Assembly (NCBI GenBank): GCA_023387735.1 | Contig: JAEWHP010000035.1 | Location: forward strand, 310,001-374,000 | Origin: Pseudomonadota bacterium | GTDB lineage: Bacteria > Pseudomonadota > Alphaproteobacteria > Rhizobiales > Xanthobacteraceae | DNA length: 64,000 nt | Reading direction: 5' to 3' | In this document: in pieces, positions 43,449 to 52,505 of the stretch | Numbering within the stretch: position 1 is the stretch's first letter | How the letters are laid out: each line of letters opens with the position of its first letter | The notes under the pieces: model-generated | Databases searched by the model: none | What the model saw: only the letters and a program-made list of their open reading frames with translations | Told to the model about the DNA's origin: nothing | Program-made: the position numbers and the translations under genes

Positions 43449-43685
43449 GGCGGGTATCCTTTTGATTGTGGACCCTCATCCATGTGGGCGCCGCGAATGC
43501 GAAAGTCAGGCAGGCGCATCGCCCATCACTGCGATGTGAGAAATCGCGCGCGGTCCGTGCGCGGCGCGAAGTTTTTTCCCCTCACCTGGATCGCGGCAGC
43601 ACGCGACTATCGCTGCCCGGCCTCCAGCGAATTGTTCTTTTCCCGATTCATACGAGTGCCCTCGGCACGAGAAACCGCAGGGCCG

Positions 43686-44093
43686 CTATGCCTGCGGCGG
43701 ATAGCGCTCGAAGCTGGGCAGTTCGTGCGCGCGCTCCATCCAGTTCAGCCGCTCGGCGGTCTGGATGTGCACCATCGCCGGGACGGCGTTGGGGTCGTCG
43801 TAGGTCGCGCTCTGGATGTCGATGATCCCGGGCAGGATGGTCGCATTGACGTAAAAGAGTCCCGTGCCGCAGTCGGCGCAGAAGTGGCGGCGGCCATGCT
43901 CGGATGATTGGTAGACCTTGGGCTGCCCTTTCGTCACCTTGACCGCGTCTTCGGCATACATCGTCCAGCCCACGACCGGCGCGCCGGCGTGACGCCTGCA
44001 ATCGCTGCAGTGACACAGCGCATGAACGATCAGATCGCCCTCGACCTGATAGCGGATCGCACCGCAATGACAGCCGCCGGTGATGTTGCTCAT
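43686..44093 (-). CDS. GFA family protein (glutathione-dependent formaldehyde-activating enzyme-like)
   Basis: 135 residues, the usual length of the GFA/CENP-V fold. Zinc-binding Cys motifs are all present: GGCHCGAIRYQVEG (Cys-x-Cys), CHCSDCRRHAG (Cys-x-Cys-x2-Cys) and CADCGTGLFY (Cys-x2-Cys). ATG 44093 is preceded by GGAGAAGCGACC; ten further in-frame codons upstream are unlikely to be translated. The family binds zinc and some members act with glutathione adducts; most have unknown function. Confidence 0.9.
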   Translation of the reverse strand: MSNITGGCHCGAIRYQVEGDLIVHALCHCSDCRRHAGAPVVGWTMYAEDAVKVTKGQPKVYQSSEHGRRHFCADCGTGLFYVNATILPGIIDIQSATYDDPNAVPAMVHIQTAERLNWMERAHELPSFERYPPQA

Positions 44094-44123
44094 GGTCGCT
44101 TCTCCGATCGACAATTGTTGCAT

Positions 44124-44200
44124 CGTAGGGCGGATTAGCCGAAGGCGTAATCCGCCGGCTCGTGAGACTTGCGGCGGATTACGCGCTAATCCGCCCTACG
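44124..44200. repeat. Palindromic repeat, CGTAGGGCGGATTA family
   Basis: The arms CGTAGGGCGGATTAGC and GCTAATCCGCCCTACG (ending 44200) are a perfect inverted pair, and inner arms GGCGTAATCCGCC / GGCGGATTACGC also pair. It sits between hpnO and the GFA gene and may terminate hpnO. Confidence 0.82.
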
Positions 44201-44210
44201 AATCTCCACT

Positions 44211-45602
44211 TTACGCCGACTTCCGCACGGCGTTGTCGACCAGCGTCTTGCCGAGCGACCAGATCGCACCGGGGACCTTGTGGCTGGCGGCGATGACGTC
44301 GTCGAACGCCTTTTCGATCCAGTTGCAATCTTCTTCCGTAATCACGAGCGGCGGCAGCAGCTTGATGGTGTGGCTGCCGTGGCCGGAGACCTGGGTCAGG
44401 ATCTTGTGGTCCTTGAACAGCGGCACCGTGATGAGCTGGCAGAACAGGCCCTTGTTGGCGGTCTCCAGCAAATTCCAGGACGCCTTGAGCCGCAGCGATT
44501 TCGGCGGACCGAACTCGATGCCTATCATCAGCCCCTTGCCGCGCACTTCCTTCATCAATTCATAGCCCGGCACCATCCGCGTCAGCGCGAGGCGAAGCTC
44601 GGCGCCGCGCTTGGCGGCCTGCTCGACCAGCCTCTCCTGCTTGATCACGTCGAGCGTGGCGATGCCGGCCGCCATCGCCAGATCGTTCTTCGCAAAGGTC
44701 GAGCCATGCACGACCGCGCGATCCATCTGGTTGAATATCTTGTCGAAGATGCTCTTGCGCGTCAGCAGCGCGCCGACCGGCACGTGGCCGCCGGACAACG
44801 CCTTTGCCAGCAGCACCATGTCGGGCTCGACGTTCCAGTGTTCGACCGCGAGGAATTTTCCGGTGCGGCCGATGCCGGTCTGGATTTCGTCGGCAATGAA
44901 GATCGAGCCGTACTTCTTGCAGAGCGCGGCGGCGCCAGGCAGGAAATCATCGCTGGGCAGGTTGACGCCCTTGCCCTGGATCGGCTCGACGATGAAGGCG
45001 GCGACCTGGCGCGACGACAGCGCCTGCTCGAGCGCTGCGAGATCGTTGAACGGAATCTGCACACAGCCCGGCAGCAGCGGCTCGAAGCCGGCGCGGAAAT
45101 TCGCATCGTCCATCAAGGACAGCGCGCCGTACGACAGGCCGTGAAAGGAATGGGAACAGGAGACGATGCCGGGACGCCCCGTGGCGCCTCGCGCGAACTT
45201 GATCGCGGCCTCTACCGTCTCGGCGCCGGAATTGGCAAAGAACACCTTGTCCAGATATGGGACATGTTCCAGCAGGCGTTCCGCCAGCACGCCGGCGAGC
45301 GTGGAGACATCAAGCTGAACCAAGTTGGGAAAGTCGCTATCGAGGACGCTTTTCAGCGATTCTCGCAGCGCCGGATGATTGCGGCCAATCGCAAAAACGC
45401 CAAATCCGCTGAGTAGATCGAGATAGCGGGCGCCCTCACGATCGAACAGGTATTGACCTTGACCCTTCTGAAAGCCCACATCGTAGCCGATGGTCTTGAG
45501 CACTCGGACGAGTTGCTCATTCAGATGGCGCGCATGCATGGAACTGCGCTGCGCCTGCCGCTCCACAAACAACTCGGAAACGTCTAGATATGAACTTGGC
45601 AT
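44211..45602 (-). CDS. hpnO: HpnO, hopanoid-associated class III aminotransferase
   Basis: 463 residues. A PLP-dependent class III (ornithine/acetylornithine-type) aminotransferase. Visible are YLDLLSGFGVFAIGRNHPAL, VFFANSGAETVEAAIKFARG (phosphate-binding Gly-Ala-Glu), FIVEPIQGKGVNLPSDDF, ADEIQTGIGRTGKF and the PLP Lys in LLAKALSGGHVPVG. The long C-terminus with DHKILTQVSGHGSHTIKLLP fits HpnO, which makes the amino group of aminobacteriohopanetriol. The neighbourhood (hpnN, ispH, hpnH within 6 kb) supports this over a general ornithine aminotransferase. The DUF2147 gene starts about 100 bases away on the other strand. Confidence 0.85.
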   Translation of the reverse strand: MPSSYLDVSELFVERQAQRSSMHARHLNEQLVRVLKTIGYDVGFQKGQGQYLFDREGARYLDLLSGFGVFAIGRNHPALRESLKSVLDSDFPNLVQLDVSTLAGVLAERLLEHVPYLDKVFFANSGAETVEAAIKFARGATGRPGIVSCSHSFHGLSYGALSLMDDANFRAGFEPLLPGCVQIPFNDLAALEQALSSRQVAAFIVEPIQGKGVNLPSDDFLPGAAALCKKYGSIFIADEIQTGIGRTGKFLAVEHWNVEPDMVLLAKALSGGHVPVGALLTRKSIFDKIFNQMDRAVVHGSTFAKNDLAMAAGIATLDVIKQERLVEQAAKRGAELRLALTRMVPGYELMKEVRGKGLMIGIEFGPPKSLRLKASWNLLETANKGLFCQLITVPLFKDHKILTQVSGHGSHTIKLLPPLVITEEDCNWIEKAFDDVIAASHKVPGAIWSLGKTLVDNAVRKSA

Positions 45603-45705
45603 TCGCTACATACGTCGGTTGATGGCCATTTCGTCAACTGAAAACGCTCAATGCGGCGTTTTGACCCCCGATTTGAATGAACTGCCTCAAGGATAGGTTT
45701 GAACC

Positions 45706-46392
45706 ATGGTGCACTGCCCAAGAATGATCGTGCGTACAGTAGCTTATTCTGGAATCTTTTTGACCGCAGGACTTTCATCGGCCCTTGCCGCCGATCCCAC
45801 CGGCGACTGGAAGGTCGCCGACGGCGTAGCCAATATTCGTGTCGCCCAGTGCGGCGGCAACATGTGGGGCGTCGTGGCCTGGGAAAAGACCCCGGGCGGC
45901 AAGGACAAGAACAATCCGGACGCCGCAAAGCAGAGCAGGCCGACGCTCGGCATGCCGATCCTGATCGACATGAAGAAGAAGCCCGGCGTCAATGCCTGGG
46001 AAGGCCAAGTCTACAACGCCAAGGATGGCCAGCTCTACAGTTCGACCATCAAGCCGGTCGGGAACGACCAGCTCGAGATTCAAGGCTGCGTGCTCGGCTT
46101 CCTCTGCGGCGGCGAAACCTGGACCCGCGTCGCGCCGCCGATTCCCTCGAGTCCCGCCAACAGCATGGCCAAGGGTGCGCCGAAGGGCCAGCCCGGCACG
46201 ACCCCGAAAGCCGGTGCTCAGGCCGCGACACCGAGTGCAGCCCCTGCTCCGGCGACACCGAAGACCACAGGTGCGGCGAACCCGGCGCCGACAGCGCCGA
46301 AGGCCGCCCCCGGTCAGAAGCAGGCGGCGGGCCAGCCCGGCGATGTCGGCGATATCTGCCTACTCCCCGACATCGCGCGGTTTGCCCATTAG
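45706..46392 (+). CDS. DUF2147 secreted protein with a Pro/Ala-rich tail
   Basis: 228 residues. Signal peptide: VAYSGIFLTAGLSSALA|ADP. The mature N-terminal domain matches DUF2147 (DPTGDWKVADGVANIRVAQC, then WGVVAWEKTPGGKD and GQLYSSTIKPVG, ending EIQGCVLGFLCGGETWTRV). From about residue 147 on, the sequence is low-complexity Pro/Ala/Thr. ATG 45706 has AGGATAGG eight bases upstream; ATG 45724 is an alternative. The last 33 bases overlap the 3' end of hpnN on the opposite strand. Function unknown. Confidence 0.82.
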   Translation: MVHCPRMIVRTVAYSGIFLTAGLSSALAADPTGDWKVADGVANIRVAQCGGNMWGVVAWEKTPGGKDKNNPDAAKQSRPTLGMPILIDMKKKPGVNAWEGQVYNAKDGQLYSSTIKPVGNDQLEIQGCVLGFLCGGETWTRVAPPIPSSPANSMAKGAPKGQPGTTPKAGAQAATPSAAPAPATPKTTGAANPAPTAPKAAPGQKQAAGQPGDVGDICLLPDIARFAH

Positions 46393-48948
46393 CGCGGGCT
46401 GGAACAGCAGCACCGCAGCCAGCGTGATGACGAAAGACAGCGCCAGCAGTTTTCCCATGCTGGCGGTGCCGGGGTGACTGGATAGCCAGAGACTGCCGAA
46501 CGCGGTCGCGGTCGTCAGCGCACTGAAAAAGATCGCGCGCGTCAGGCTCGACTGCAGCAGGTTCGTCCGGCCCTCGCGCCAGGCCGTGACGTAGTAGATC
46601 TTGAACGCCACGCCGACGCCGAGCAGCAGCGGCAGCGCGACGATGTTCGCAAAGTTGAGCGGCAGTCCGATCAGCACGCACAATTCCATCGTCACCGCGC
46701 CGGCCACCAGCAGCGGCACCATCGTCATCAGCACGTCGGTGACCCGGCGCAGCGTGACCCACAGCAACAGGCTGATCACCACCAGCGCCCAGATGCCGGC
46801 GTGAATGAACGCCTTGACGATGGTGTCGCCGGACTTGAGGATCGACACCGGCCCGCCGATCGCATTCGGCTCCGCGGCCAGCACCGCATCCGCAAACCTT
46901 CGGAGGTTATCGTTGTCGTTGGGGTCACCCTTCGGCAACGCCTCGACGCGAATCAGCCCGTCCCTGGACCGCCAGCTGTTGACGAGTTCCGGCGGCAGCG
47001 TCTTCAACGTCACCGGTCCGGCCTGCAGAGTGTTCTTTAGCTGGTCGAACACGATCTTCATCGGGGCGACGAAAATCTCCTGCGCCTTGTCTCGCGTCGC
47101 CTGGTCGCGCTCGGCAAGCTTCGCCAGCGCATCCGCCAGCCGCCGCGACGCGACCGAGCCCGGCCCCTTGCCGTCGCCGGCCGCCTTGCGCAGGCTCGCG
47201 ACCGTTCCCTTCAGCGCTTCCACATTCTCGGCGTCCGTGGGCGCCGGATCGACCTGGTCGGGGTTGAGTGCCGGCCCGACCACCTTGGCGGCCTGTGCAA
47301 TCAGCTTCAACTTCGCCGGCTGGTCCTCGGGAACGAAACTATTCAGCGACATCACGCGAAGGACTTCAGGCACTTTCTCAAGACGCGCCTCGATCTTCCT
47401 GGCGTCGTCCTCCGAATTGGTCAGCACGTTGATGGCGTTGGCGCCGGTGTTGGGATCCTTGCGCAGATCGAGGAAGGTCGCGATCGATTCGGCGTTCGGA
47501 TTGCGCAGGTTGATCGGGTTGAAGTCGAACTTGAGGAAATAGAGCAGCGGCAGACCGGCCACGACGACAAGCAGCGTGCTGACGATGATGATGACGCGAT
47601 GCCTTTCGAGGAACTCGTCCACTGGCGCGAGGAACGCATAGCCGACAGGCTCGCTTTCACCGGGCGGGTGAAGCAGCTTCAAAAGCGCCGGCAACACCGT
47701 GATGCTGGTGATGAACGCGATCATCATGCCGACGCCGGCGATCTTGCCGAGTTCGGAAATGCCCTTGTAGTCGGTCGGCAGGAAACACAGGAAGCCGGCG
47801 GCGGTCGCCATGGCCGCGAGCGAAAGCGGAACGGCCGAACGCCTGGCCGCGTTCTCCAGCGCGAGTGCCAGATCTTCGTTCTTGAACCGCTCGGAACGGT
47901 AGCGAACGCTGAACTGGATGCCGAAATCGACACCGAGGCCGACGAACAGCACGGCGAACGCGATCGACAGCAGGTTCAACGATCCCACCATCATCAGTCC
48001 GATGGCGGTCGTGATGGCGAGGCCGATGAACAGGTTCAGGAACACCGCGAAGATGATCTTGCCGGAATGCAGCGCGAGCCAGAGAATCAGCAGCACGATG
48101 AGAATCGTGCCGACGGCGTTGACGATCGCGCCCTCCTGCACGGTCGAATATTCCTCGTTGGCGATCGGAACCGGGCCGGTCAGCCTGACGCGCGCCTGGA
48201 ACTGGCCGGCAAAGTCCAGGTCCTTCGCGGCCTGCCGGATCGCGTCGGTGGCGTCCTTGCCGGGTTCGAGCGCGTTGTAGTCGAGCTTGGGCTTGAACTC
48301 GATGAAGGAGCGCTTGTCCGCATCCGTCAGGGGCTTGTCGTCGACGAGTTCGCGCCAGGAGAACGTTGCGCTCCCCTTGTTGAGGACGTTCTCGACCGTC
48401 TGGCTGATCAGGTTGAACGGTCGTTCGGTATTGTCGAGCTTGACCTGGCCGCGCGAGACGCCGGCAAGGCCGGTCTCCAGCGCGCCGGTGAGGCCGCGAA
48501 TCGAGGGATCGCCGGCCAGGATTTCGATCAGCGGCGCGCCCGCTTCGAGCTGGCTGGTTACCTTGCCGACCTCTTCCACCGGCAGGAACAGCAACCCGTT
48601 CTTCTCGAAGAACTCGCCCGAGCCGAGTTGCTGCACCGATTCGAAGTGCTGGGTGTCGCCCGCCAACTTTGCCGTCAGCACCCGCGCCGCGGCGCTGGAC
48701 AGCTCCGGCGTCGGCGCCTCGACGACCGCCAGAATCAGTTTTTCGCGGTCGAAGGCGTGCTCGAACTGGTTGTCGCGCTTGCGCCAGTCGAGATCGGGGG
48801 AGATCAGCTTGTTGATGTCGGTGTTGATCGAAAAGTTGCGGGCCGCGTAGTAGCTCGCCCCGATCGCAAGGACCATCGAGAGGAGGACGACGAGAGTGGC
48901 AAACCGCGTGCAGGTTCTGACAATCGAGACAACAATGCTGGTCAGCAC
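46360..48948 (-). CDS. hpnN: HpnN, hopanoid RND-type transporter
   Basis: 862 residues. It belongs to the MMPL/RND-like transporters rather than the tripartite efflux type. TM1 is at about 17-37 (TLVVLLSMVLAIGASYYAAR), followed by a long periplasmic region (NTDINKLISPDLDWRKRDNQ). Two groups of five to six TM helices are visible (about 270-450 and 715-855), including LFVGLGVDFGIQFSVRYRSE, the family's conserved Gly-Asp motif. HpnN carries hopanoids to the outer membrane in Rhodopseudomonas and Bradyrhizobium relatives. It is divergent from ispH-hpnH across a 443-base gap and overlaps the DUF2147 gene tail by tail. Confidence 0.92.
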   Translation of the reverse strand: MLTSIVVSIVRTCTRFATLVVLLSMVLAIGASYYAARNFSINTDINKLISPDLDWRKRDNQFEHAFDREKLILAVVEAPTPELSSAAARVLTAKLAGDTQHFESVQQLGSGEFFEKNGLLFLPVEEVGKVTSQLEAGAPLIEILAGDPSIRGLTGALETGLAGVSRGQVKLDNTERPFNLISQTVENVLNKGSATFSWRELVDDKPLTDADKRSFIEFKPKLDYNALEPGKDATDAIRQAAKDLDFAGQFQARVRLTGPVPIANEEYSTVQEGAIVNAVGTILIVLLILWLALHSGKIIFAVFLNLFIGLAITTAIGLMMVGSLNLLSIAFAVLFVGLGVDFGIQFSVRYRSERFKNEDLALALENAARRSAVPLSLAAMATAAGFLCFLPTDYKGISELGKIAGVGMMIAFITSITVLPALLKLLHPPGESEPVGYAFLAPVDEFLERHRVIIIVSTLLVVVAGLPLLYFLKFDFNPINLRNPNAESIATFLDLRKDPNTGANAINVLTNSEDDARKIEARLEKVPEVLRVMSLNSFVPEDQPAKLKLIAQAAKVVGPALNPDQVDPAPTDAENVEALKGTVASLRKAAGDGKGPGSVASRRLADALAKLAERDQATRDKAQEIFVAPMKIVFDQLKNTLQAGPVTLKTLPPELVNSWRSRDGLIRVEALPKGDPNDNDNLRRFADAVLAAEPNAIGGPVSILKSGDTIVKAFIHAGIWALVVISLLLWVTLRRVTDVLMTMVPLLVAGAVTMELCVLIGLPLNFANIVALPLLLGVGVAFKIYYVTAWREGRTNLLQSSLTRAIFFSALTTATAFGSLWLSSHPGTASMGKLLALSFVITLAAVLLFQPALMGKPRDVGE

Positions 48949-49391
48949 TTCGTTTCTTTCTGAAGCTGAAAAGGAGGCTCGGCGAAAACGCCCGCTGTCT
49001 AGCCGAGTTCCGGCAGGCGATCTAATGTTGTTTTGGTCATTTCCGCCGGATGGAACCAGCGCGACCGGCCCGGGCCAGACGACCGTGCGGCAGCCGGTAT
49101 AGACCGCTTCGGTGGGCGAGAAAGTGACGAAGCCGTGAGGGAACTCATCGGGACAAAGCGACGCAAATAGGTATCAAAATACCTCAAACGCAGTAACCTT
49201 TGCGCGAGACACCTTTTCTATCTGCACAATATTTGACACATAGTCCCTGCTTCCATGCGCTTGGACGGGGCTACCTGCAGCAACCGGTCATGGTGCGGAT
49301 ATTGCAGTATCCGGGTGTGACCGGCTGCACGGAGGCCTTCGGGTGAATCTGCGAGTTCAGGGCCTATCGCAACTTGAATAATGGACGAGCC
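48949..49391. other. Divergent intergenic region between hpnN and ispH
   Basis: 443 bases without a convincing gene. It should hold promoters for hpnN (left) and ispH-hpnH (right). The hairpin at 49277-49328 is its clearest feature. A lone TTGACA at 49233 has no matching -10. Confidence 0.5.
49277..49328 (+). promoter_or_regulatory. Long imperfect hairpin in the ispH leader
   Basis: GCAG / CTGC, then after a three-base bulge CCGGTCA / TGACCGG, an internal loop, and GGATA / TATCC around the loop TTGCAG give 16 base pairs over 52 bases. It ends 63 bases before ATG 49392 and is followed by GGAGG. Its symmetry is far above the background here. It may be a leader structure or an operator. Confidence 0.45.
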
Positions 49392-50321
49392 ATGGAAGTT
49401 TATCTCGCCCAGCCCCGGGGCTTTTGTGCGGGCGTCGTGCGTGCCATCGAAATCGTCGAGCGCGCGCTCGAGAAATACGGTCCGCCGGTCTATGTGCGGC
49501 ACGAAATCGTGCACAACAAATACGTGGTCGAAAGCCTCAAGAACAAGGGCGCGATCTTCGTCGAGGATCTGTCCGAGGTTCCGCCCCATGCGGTGACCGT
49601 GTTCAGCGCCCACGGCGTGGCCCGCAGCGTTGAGGAAGAGGCTGCCAGCCGCAGCCTGCCGGTCCTTAACGCCACCTGCCCCCTCGTCAGCAAGGTCCAC
49701 AACCAGGGCAAGCGCTATATGTCGAAAGGCAGGGCCCTGATCCTGATCGGTCATGCCGGCCACCCCGAGGTCGAGGGAACCATGGGGCAGGTTCCAGGGC
49801 CGGTGACGCTGGTCCAGAACGTCGACGACGTGGCGGCGCTGACGCTGCCGGTTGACACCCCGGTGGCCTATATCACCCAGACCACCCTGAGCGTGGATGA
49901 CACAAAAGACATAATTTCGGCACTTCAGGCCCGTTTTACAGATATTCAAGGCCCCGACATCCGGGATATCTGCTATGCGACACAGAACCGCCAATCTGCG
50001 GTAAGGGACCTGAGCAAACTGGTGGACGTCATTCTGGTGGTGGGGGCCGCCAATAGTTCCAACTCAAACAGGCTTCGCGAAATCGGCACCGAGGTCGGCG
50101 TCGCGAGTTATCTCATTGCCGACGGGAGCGAGTTGAATCCCGATTGGCTCAAGGATGCAAAGGCCGTCGGCATTACGGCGGGCGCCTCGGCGCCTGAAGT
50201 TCTGGTCGACGACGTAATCGAGGCTTTGAGGCGTATCGGACCCGTCAAGGTGTCGGTGCTTCCCGGCAGGGAAGAGAACATCGAGTTCCGGCTTCCGGCC
50301 GAACTGACTGCTGCGGGCTGA
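49392..50321 (+). CDS. ispH: 4-hydroxy-3-methylbut-2-enyl diphosphate reductase
   Basis: 309 residues. Last enzyme of the MEP pathway, making IPP and DMAPP with a [4Fe-4S] cluster. The cluster Cys are visible in QPRGFCAGVVRAIEIVE (Cys12), NATCPLVSKVH and DICYATQNRQSAV. Substrate-binding His lie in HEIVHNKYVV, FSAHGVA and GHAGHPEVEGTMGQ, and SNSNRLRE plus GASAPEVLV complete the site. ATG 49392 (MEVYLAQPRG) is preferred over the in-frame TTG six codons upstream. hpnH follows 40 bases downstream on the same strand, tying isoprenoid supply to hopanoid synthesis. Confidence 0.97.
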   Translation: MEVYLAQPRGFCAGVVRAIEIVERALEKYGPPVYVRHEIVHNKYVVESLKNKGAIFVEDLSEVPPHAVTVFSAHGVARSVEEEAASRSLPVLNATCPLVSKVHNQGKRYMSKGRALILIGHAGHPEVEGTMGQVPGPVTLVQNVDDVAALTLPVDTPVAYITQTTLSVDDTKDIISALQARFTDIQGPDIRDICYATQNRQSAVRDLSKLVDVILVVGAANSSNSNRLREIGTEVGVASYLIADGSELNPDWLKDAKAVGITAGASAPEVLVDDVIEALRRIGPVKVSVLPGREENIEFRLPAELTAAG

Positions 50322-50361
50322 TTCACTTCGGGGCTTTCAAGTCCAGAAAGAAACTCACTCA

Positions 50362-51522
50362 ATGGCTATACCGTTCTTCAAGGAAATGCGTATCGGCGGG
50401 TACCTGATCAAGCAGAAGCTGCTTGGCCGGAAGCGTTACCCGCTGGTGCTGATGCTCGAGCCGCTGTTCCGCTGCAACCTCGCCTGCGTCGGCTGCGGCA
50501 AGATCGACTATCCCGATGCGATCCTGAACCGCCGCATGTCGGCGCAGGAGTGCTGGGACGCGGCCGAGGAATGCGGCGCACCGATGGTGGCGATTCCCGG
50601 CGGCGAGCCGCTGATCCACAAGGAGATCGGCGAGATCGTGCGCGGCCTCGTGGAGCGCAAGAAGTTCGTCTCGCTCTGCACCAACGCACTGCTGCTGGAG
50701 AAGAAGCTCGATCTGTTCGAGCCCTCGCCGTATCTGTTCTTCTCGGTGCATCTCGACGGCCTGAAGGACCACCACGACAAGGCGGTGTCGCAGAAGGGCG
50801 TGTTCGACCGCGCCGTTTCCGCGATCAAGGCCGCGAAGGCGCGCGGCTTCACCGTCAACGTCAACGCGACCATCTTCGACGGCCACGCCGCCGAGGACAT
50901 CGCTAAGTTCCTCGACTTCACCACCGAGCTCGGTGTCGGCGTCTCGATGTCGCCGGGCTACGCCTATGAGCGTGCGCCGGACCAGGAGCACTTCCTCAAC
51001 CGCACCAAGACCAAGAAGCTGTTCCGCGACGTGTTCGCGCTCGGCAAGGGCAAGAAGTGGAACTTCATGCATTCCGGCCTGTTCCTCGACTTCCTCGCGG
51101 GCAACCAGAGCTATGAGTGCACACCGTGGGGCATGCCGGCCCGCAACATCTTCGGCTGGCAAAAACCCTGCTATCTGCTCGGCGAGGGCTACACCAAGAC
51201 CTTCAAGGAATTGATGGAGACCACGGACTGGGATTCCTACGGCACCGGCAAGTACGAGAAGTGCGCCGACTGCATGGCGCATTGCGGCTATGAGCCGACC
51301 GCGGCCAATGCGGCCCTGGTCAATCCGTTGAAGGCGATGTGGGTCGCGTTGCGCGGCATCCGCACCACGGGCCCGCTGGCGCCGGAAATCGACCTCTCCC
51401 ACCAGCGCCCGGCGCAGTACATCTTCTCCGAACAGGTGCAGAAGAAGCTCTCGGAGATCCGACGCGACGAAGCCGCTGCGGCAACAGCCAAGCAGCAGCA
51501 AAAGGCCTCCACCGCCGCCTGA
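50362..51522 (+). CDS. hpnH: HpnH, adenosyl-hopene synthase (radical SAM)
   Basis: 386 residues. HpnH adds a 5'-deoxyadenosyl group to diploptene, the first side-chain step of extended hopanoids. The cluster motif is in MLEPLFRCNLACVGCGKIDY (Cys-x3-Cys-x2-Cys), followed by IPGGEPLIHKEIGEIVRGL (SAM-binding Gly-Gly-Glu) and the family-typical FSVHLDGLKDHHDKAVSQKG. C-terminal Cys are in YEKCADCMAHCGYEPTA. The Gln/Ala-rich tail (AATAKQQQKASTAA) is variable. A strong terminator follows at 51546-51579. Confidence 0.97.
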   Translation: MAIPFFKEMRIGGYLIKQKLLGRKRYPLVLMLEPLFRCNLACVGCGKIDYPDAILNRRMSAQECWDAAEECGAPMVAIPGGEPLIHKEIGEIVRGLVERKKFVSLCTNALLLEKKLDLFEPSPYLFFSVHLDGLKDHHDKAVSQKGVFDRAVSAIKAAKARGFTVNVNATIFDGHAAEDIAKFLDFTTELGVGVSMSPGYAYERAPDQEHFLNRTKTKKLFRDVFALGKGKKWNFMHSGLFLDFLAGNQSYECTPWGMPARNIFGWQKPCYLLGEGYTKTFKELMETTDWDSYGTGKYEKCADCMAHCGYEPTAANAALVNPLKAMWVALRGIRTTGPLAPEIDLSHQRPAQYIFSEQVQKKLSEIRRDEAAAATAKQQQKASTAA

Positions 51523-51545
51523 GCGGAACGGAGCCAAAAGATCAA

Positions 51546-51579
51546 GGGCCCCGGGTTCTCAGCGAACCGGGGCCCTTTT
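51546..51579 (+). terminator. Rho-independent terminator after hpnH
   Basis: GGGCCCCGGGTTC / GAACCGGGGCCC with a five-base loop and one bulged base, followed by TTTT. It lies 24 bases beyond the hpnH stop codon. The convergent DUF2520 gene stops shortly after. Confidence 0.85.
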
Positions 51580-51602
51580 CCTTGCGCGTGTTTCGCGAAC
51601 TG

Positions 51603-52505
51603 TCATGGAACGACCGCCAGCTTGTCCGGGTCCCTCGATAGCAGTCCTTCGATCTCTGCGGCGCGCTGTGAACTGAGGGTGCCGCGTTCGATCCCGAGCG
51701 GGACATTGCGCAGCGCCAGCTCGCGGTACAGCGCGCCCGAGGATGGGAAGCGCTCATCCAATGCGTGGAGGTGTTTGACGATCGTTCCGACATCGCCGCG
51801 CGCGACGCAGCCGCCCATGCCGTTGGCGAGGCCGCCATCCCGTACGGCTGCGACGGTCCCCCGCAGCAGCGGCATCATGGCGCGCAACGCGTCGGCCTCG
51901 CTGGCGCCAAAGCTCTTCCAGAGGTCGACGCCTTCCTTGAGCAGCGCGATCAGGAACGGACCGACATAGTAGGCCGAGGCGTGATAGAGCGGCCTCACGC
52001 CAGGCGGCAGCGCCAGCGGCTCGCAGCCGATGCTGATCGCGAGCGCTTCCAGTTCGCACCTGAAATCGGGCTCGGCTTCGATGCCGACGGTGCAGCCGCG
52101 CAGGCCCTGAAGCGCGACGTCGGGATTGGCAAACATCTGCATCGGATGAAATCCGCCGGTCAGGGCGCCCGCGGATTTCGCGTGATCCAGCGCGGCCAGT
52201 TCGGTCGCGCCGCTGCAATGGACGACGCGGTGCCGCGCGTCCCAACGCAAACCGCGGCAGACCGGCAGGATCGCGTCGTCGCTGACCGTCAGGAAGACCA
52301 CATCGCAGCTGTCCACGACCTCTTGCGCATCGGCCATCGGCCGGGCCGACGGTACCCTAGATCCGAGGCGCTCCGCCGCATCGGGGCCGCGATTGTGGAA
52401 TGCCGCGACGTTCAGCTCCGCGTGAGCAAACGCCGGCGCGAGCGTTTGCGCCACGCGCCCGGCGCCGATGAAGCCGATTTTCAATGCCGCGAGATCAGCG
52501 CTCAC
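51603..52505 (-). CDS. Rossmann-like / DUF2520 oxidoreductase-like protein
   Basis: 300 residues. An N-terminal NAD(P)-binding motif is clear (LKIGFIGAGRVAQTLAPAFA), then DVVFLTVSDDAILPVCRGL and VVHCSGATELAALDHAKSAG with GGFHPMQMFANP, the signature of the DUF2520 family (ketopantoate or pyrroline-carboxylate reductase relatives). A helical C-terminal domain follows (YHASAYYVGPFLIALLKEGV). The start GTG 52505 overlaps the ancestral stop codon of the aldolase gene (GTGA); an open frame 17 codons longer lacks support. Last gene of the TetR operon; it probably reduces a product of the same pathway. Confidence 0.82.
   Translation of the reverse strand: MSADLAALKIGFIGAGRVAQTLAPAFAHAELNVAAFHNRGPDAAERLGSRVPSARPMADAQEVVDSCDVVFLTVSDDAILPVCRGLRWDARHRVVHCSGATELAALDHAKSAGALTGGFHPMQMFANPDVALQGLRGCTVGIEAEPDFRCELEALAISIGCEPLALPPGVRPLYHASAYYVGPFLIALLKEGVDLWKSFGASEADALRAMMPLLRGTVAAVRDGGLANGMGGCVARGDVGTIVKHLHALDERFPSSGALYRELALRNVPLGIERGTLSSQRAAEIEGLLSRDPDKLAVVP

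Noticed and set aside
47599..48963. 454-codon open frame antisense to hpnN
   Set aside because: Shadow of the hpnN gene in a GC-rich genome; no ribosome binding site or protein character.
49233..49262. TTGACA hexamer as an ispH promoter
   Set aside because: No -10-like hexamer lies 16-18 bases downstream; the region there is GC-rich.
49290..49346. 18-codon open frame inside the ispH leader hairpin as a leader peptide
   Set aside because: No ribosome binding site in front, no run of regulatory codons; chance frames of this length are common.
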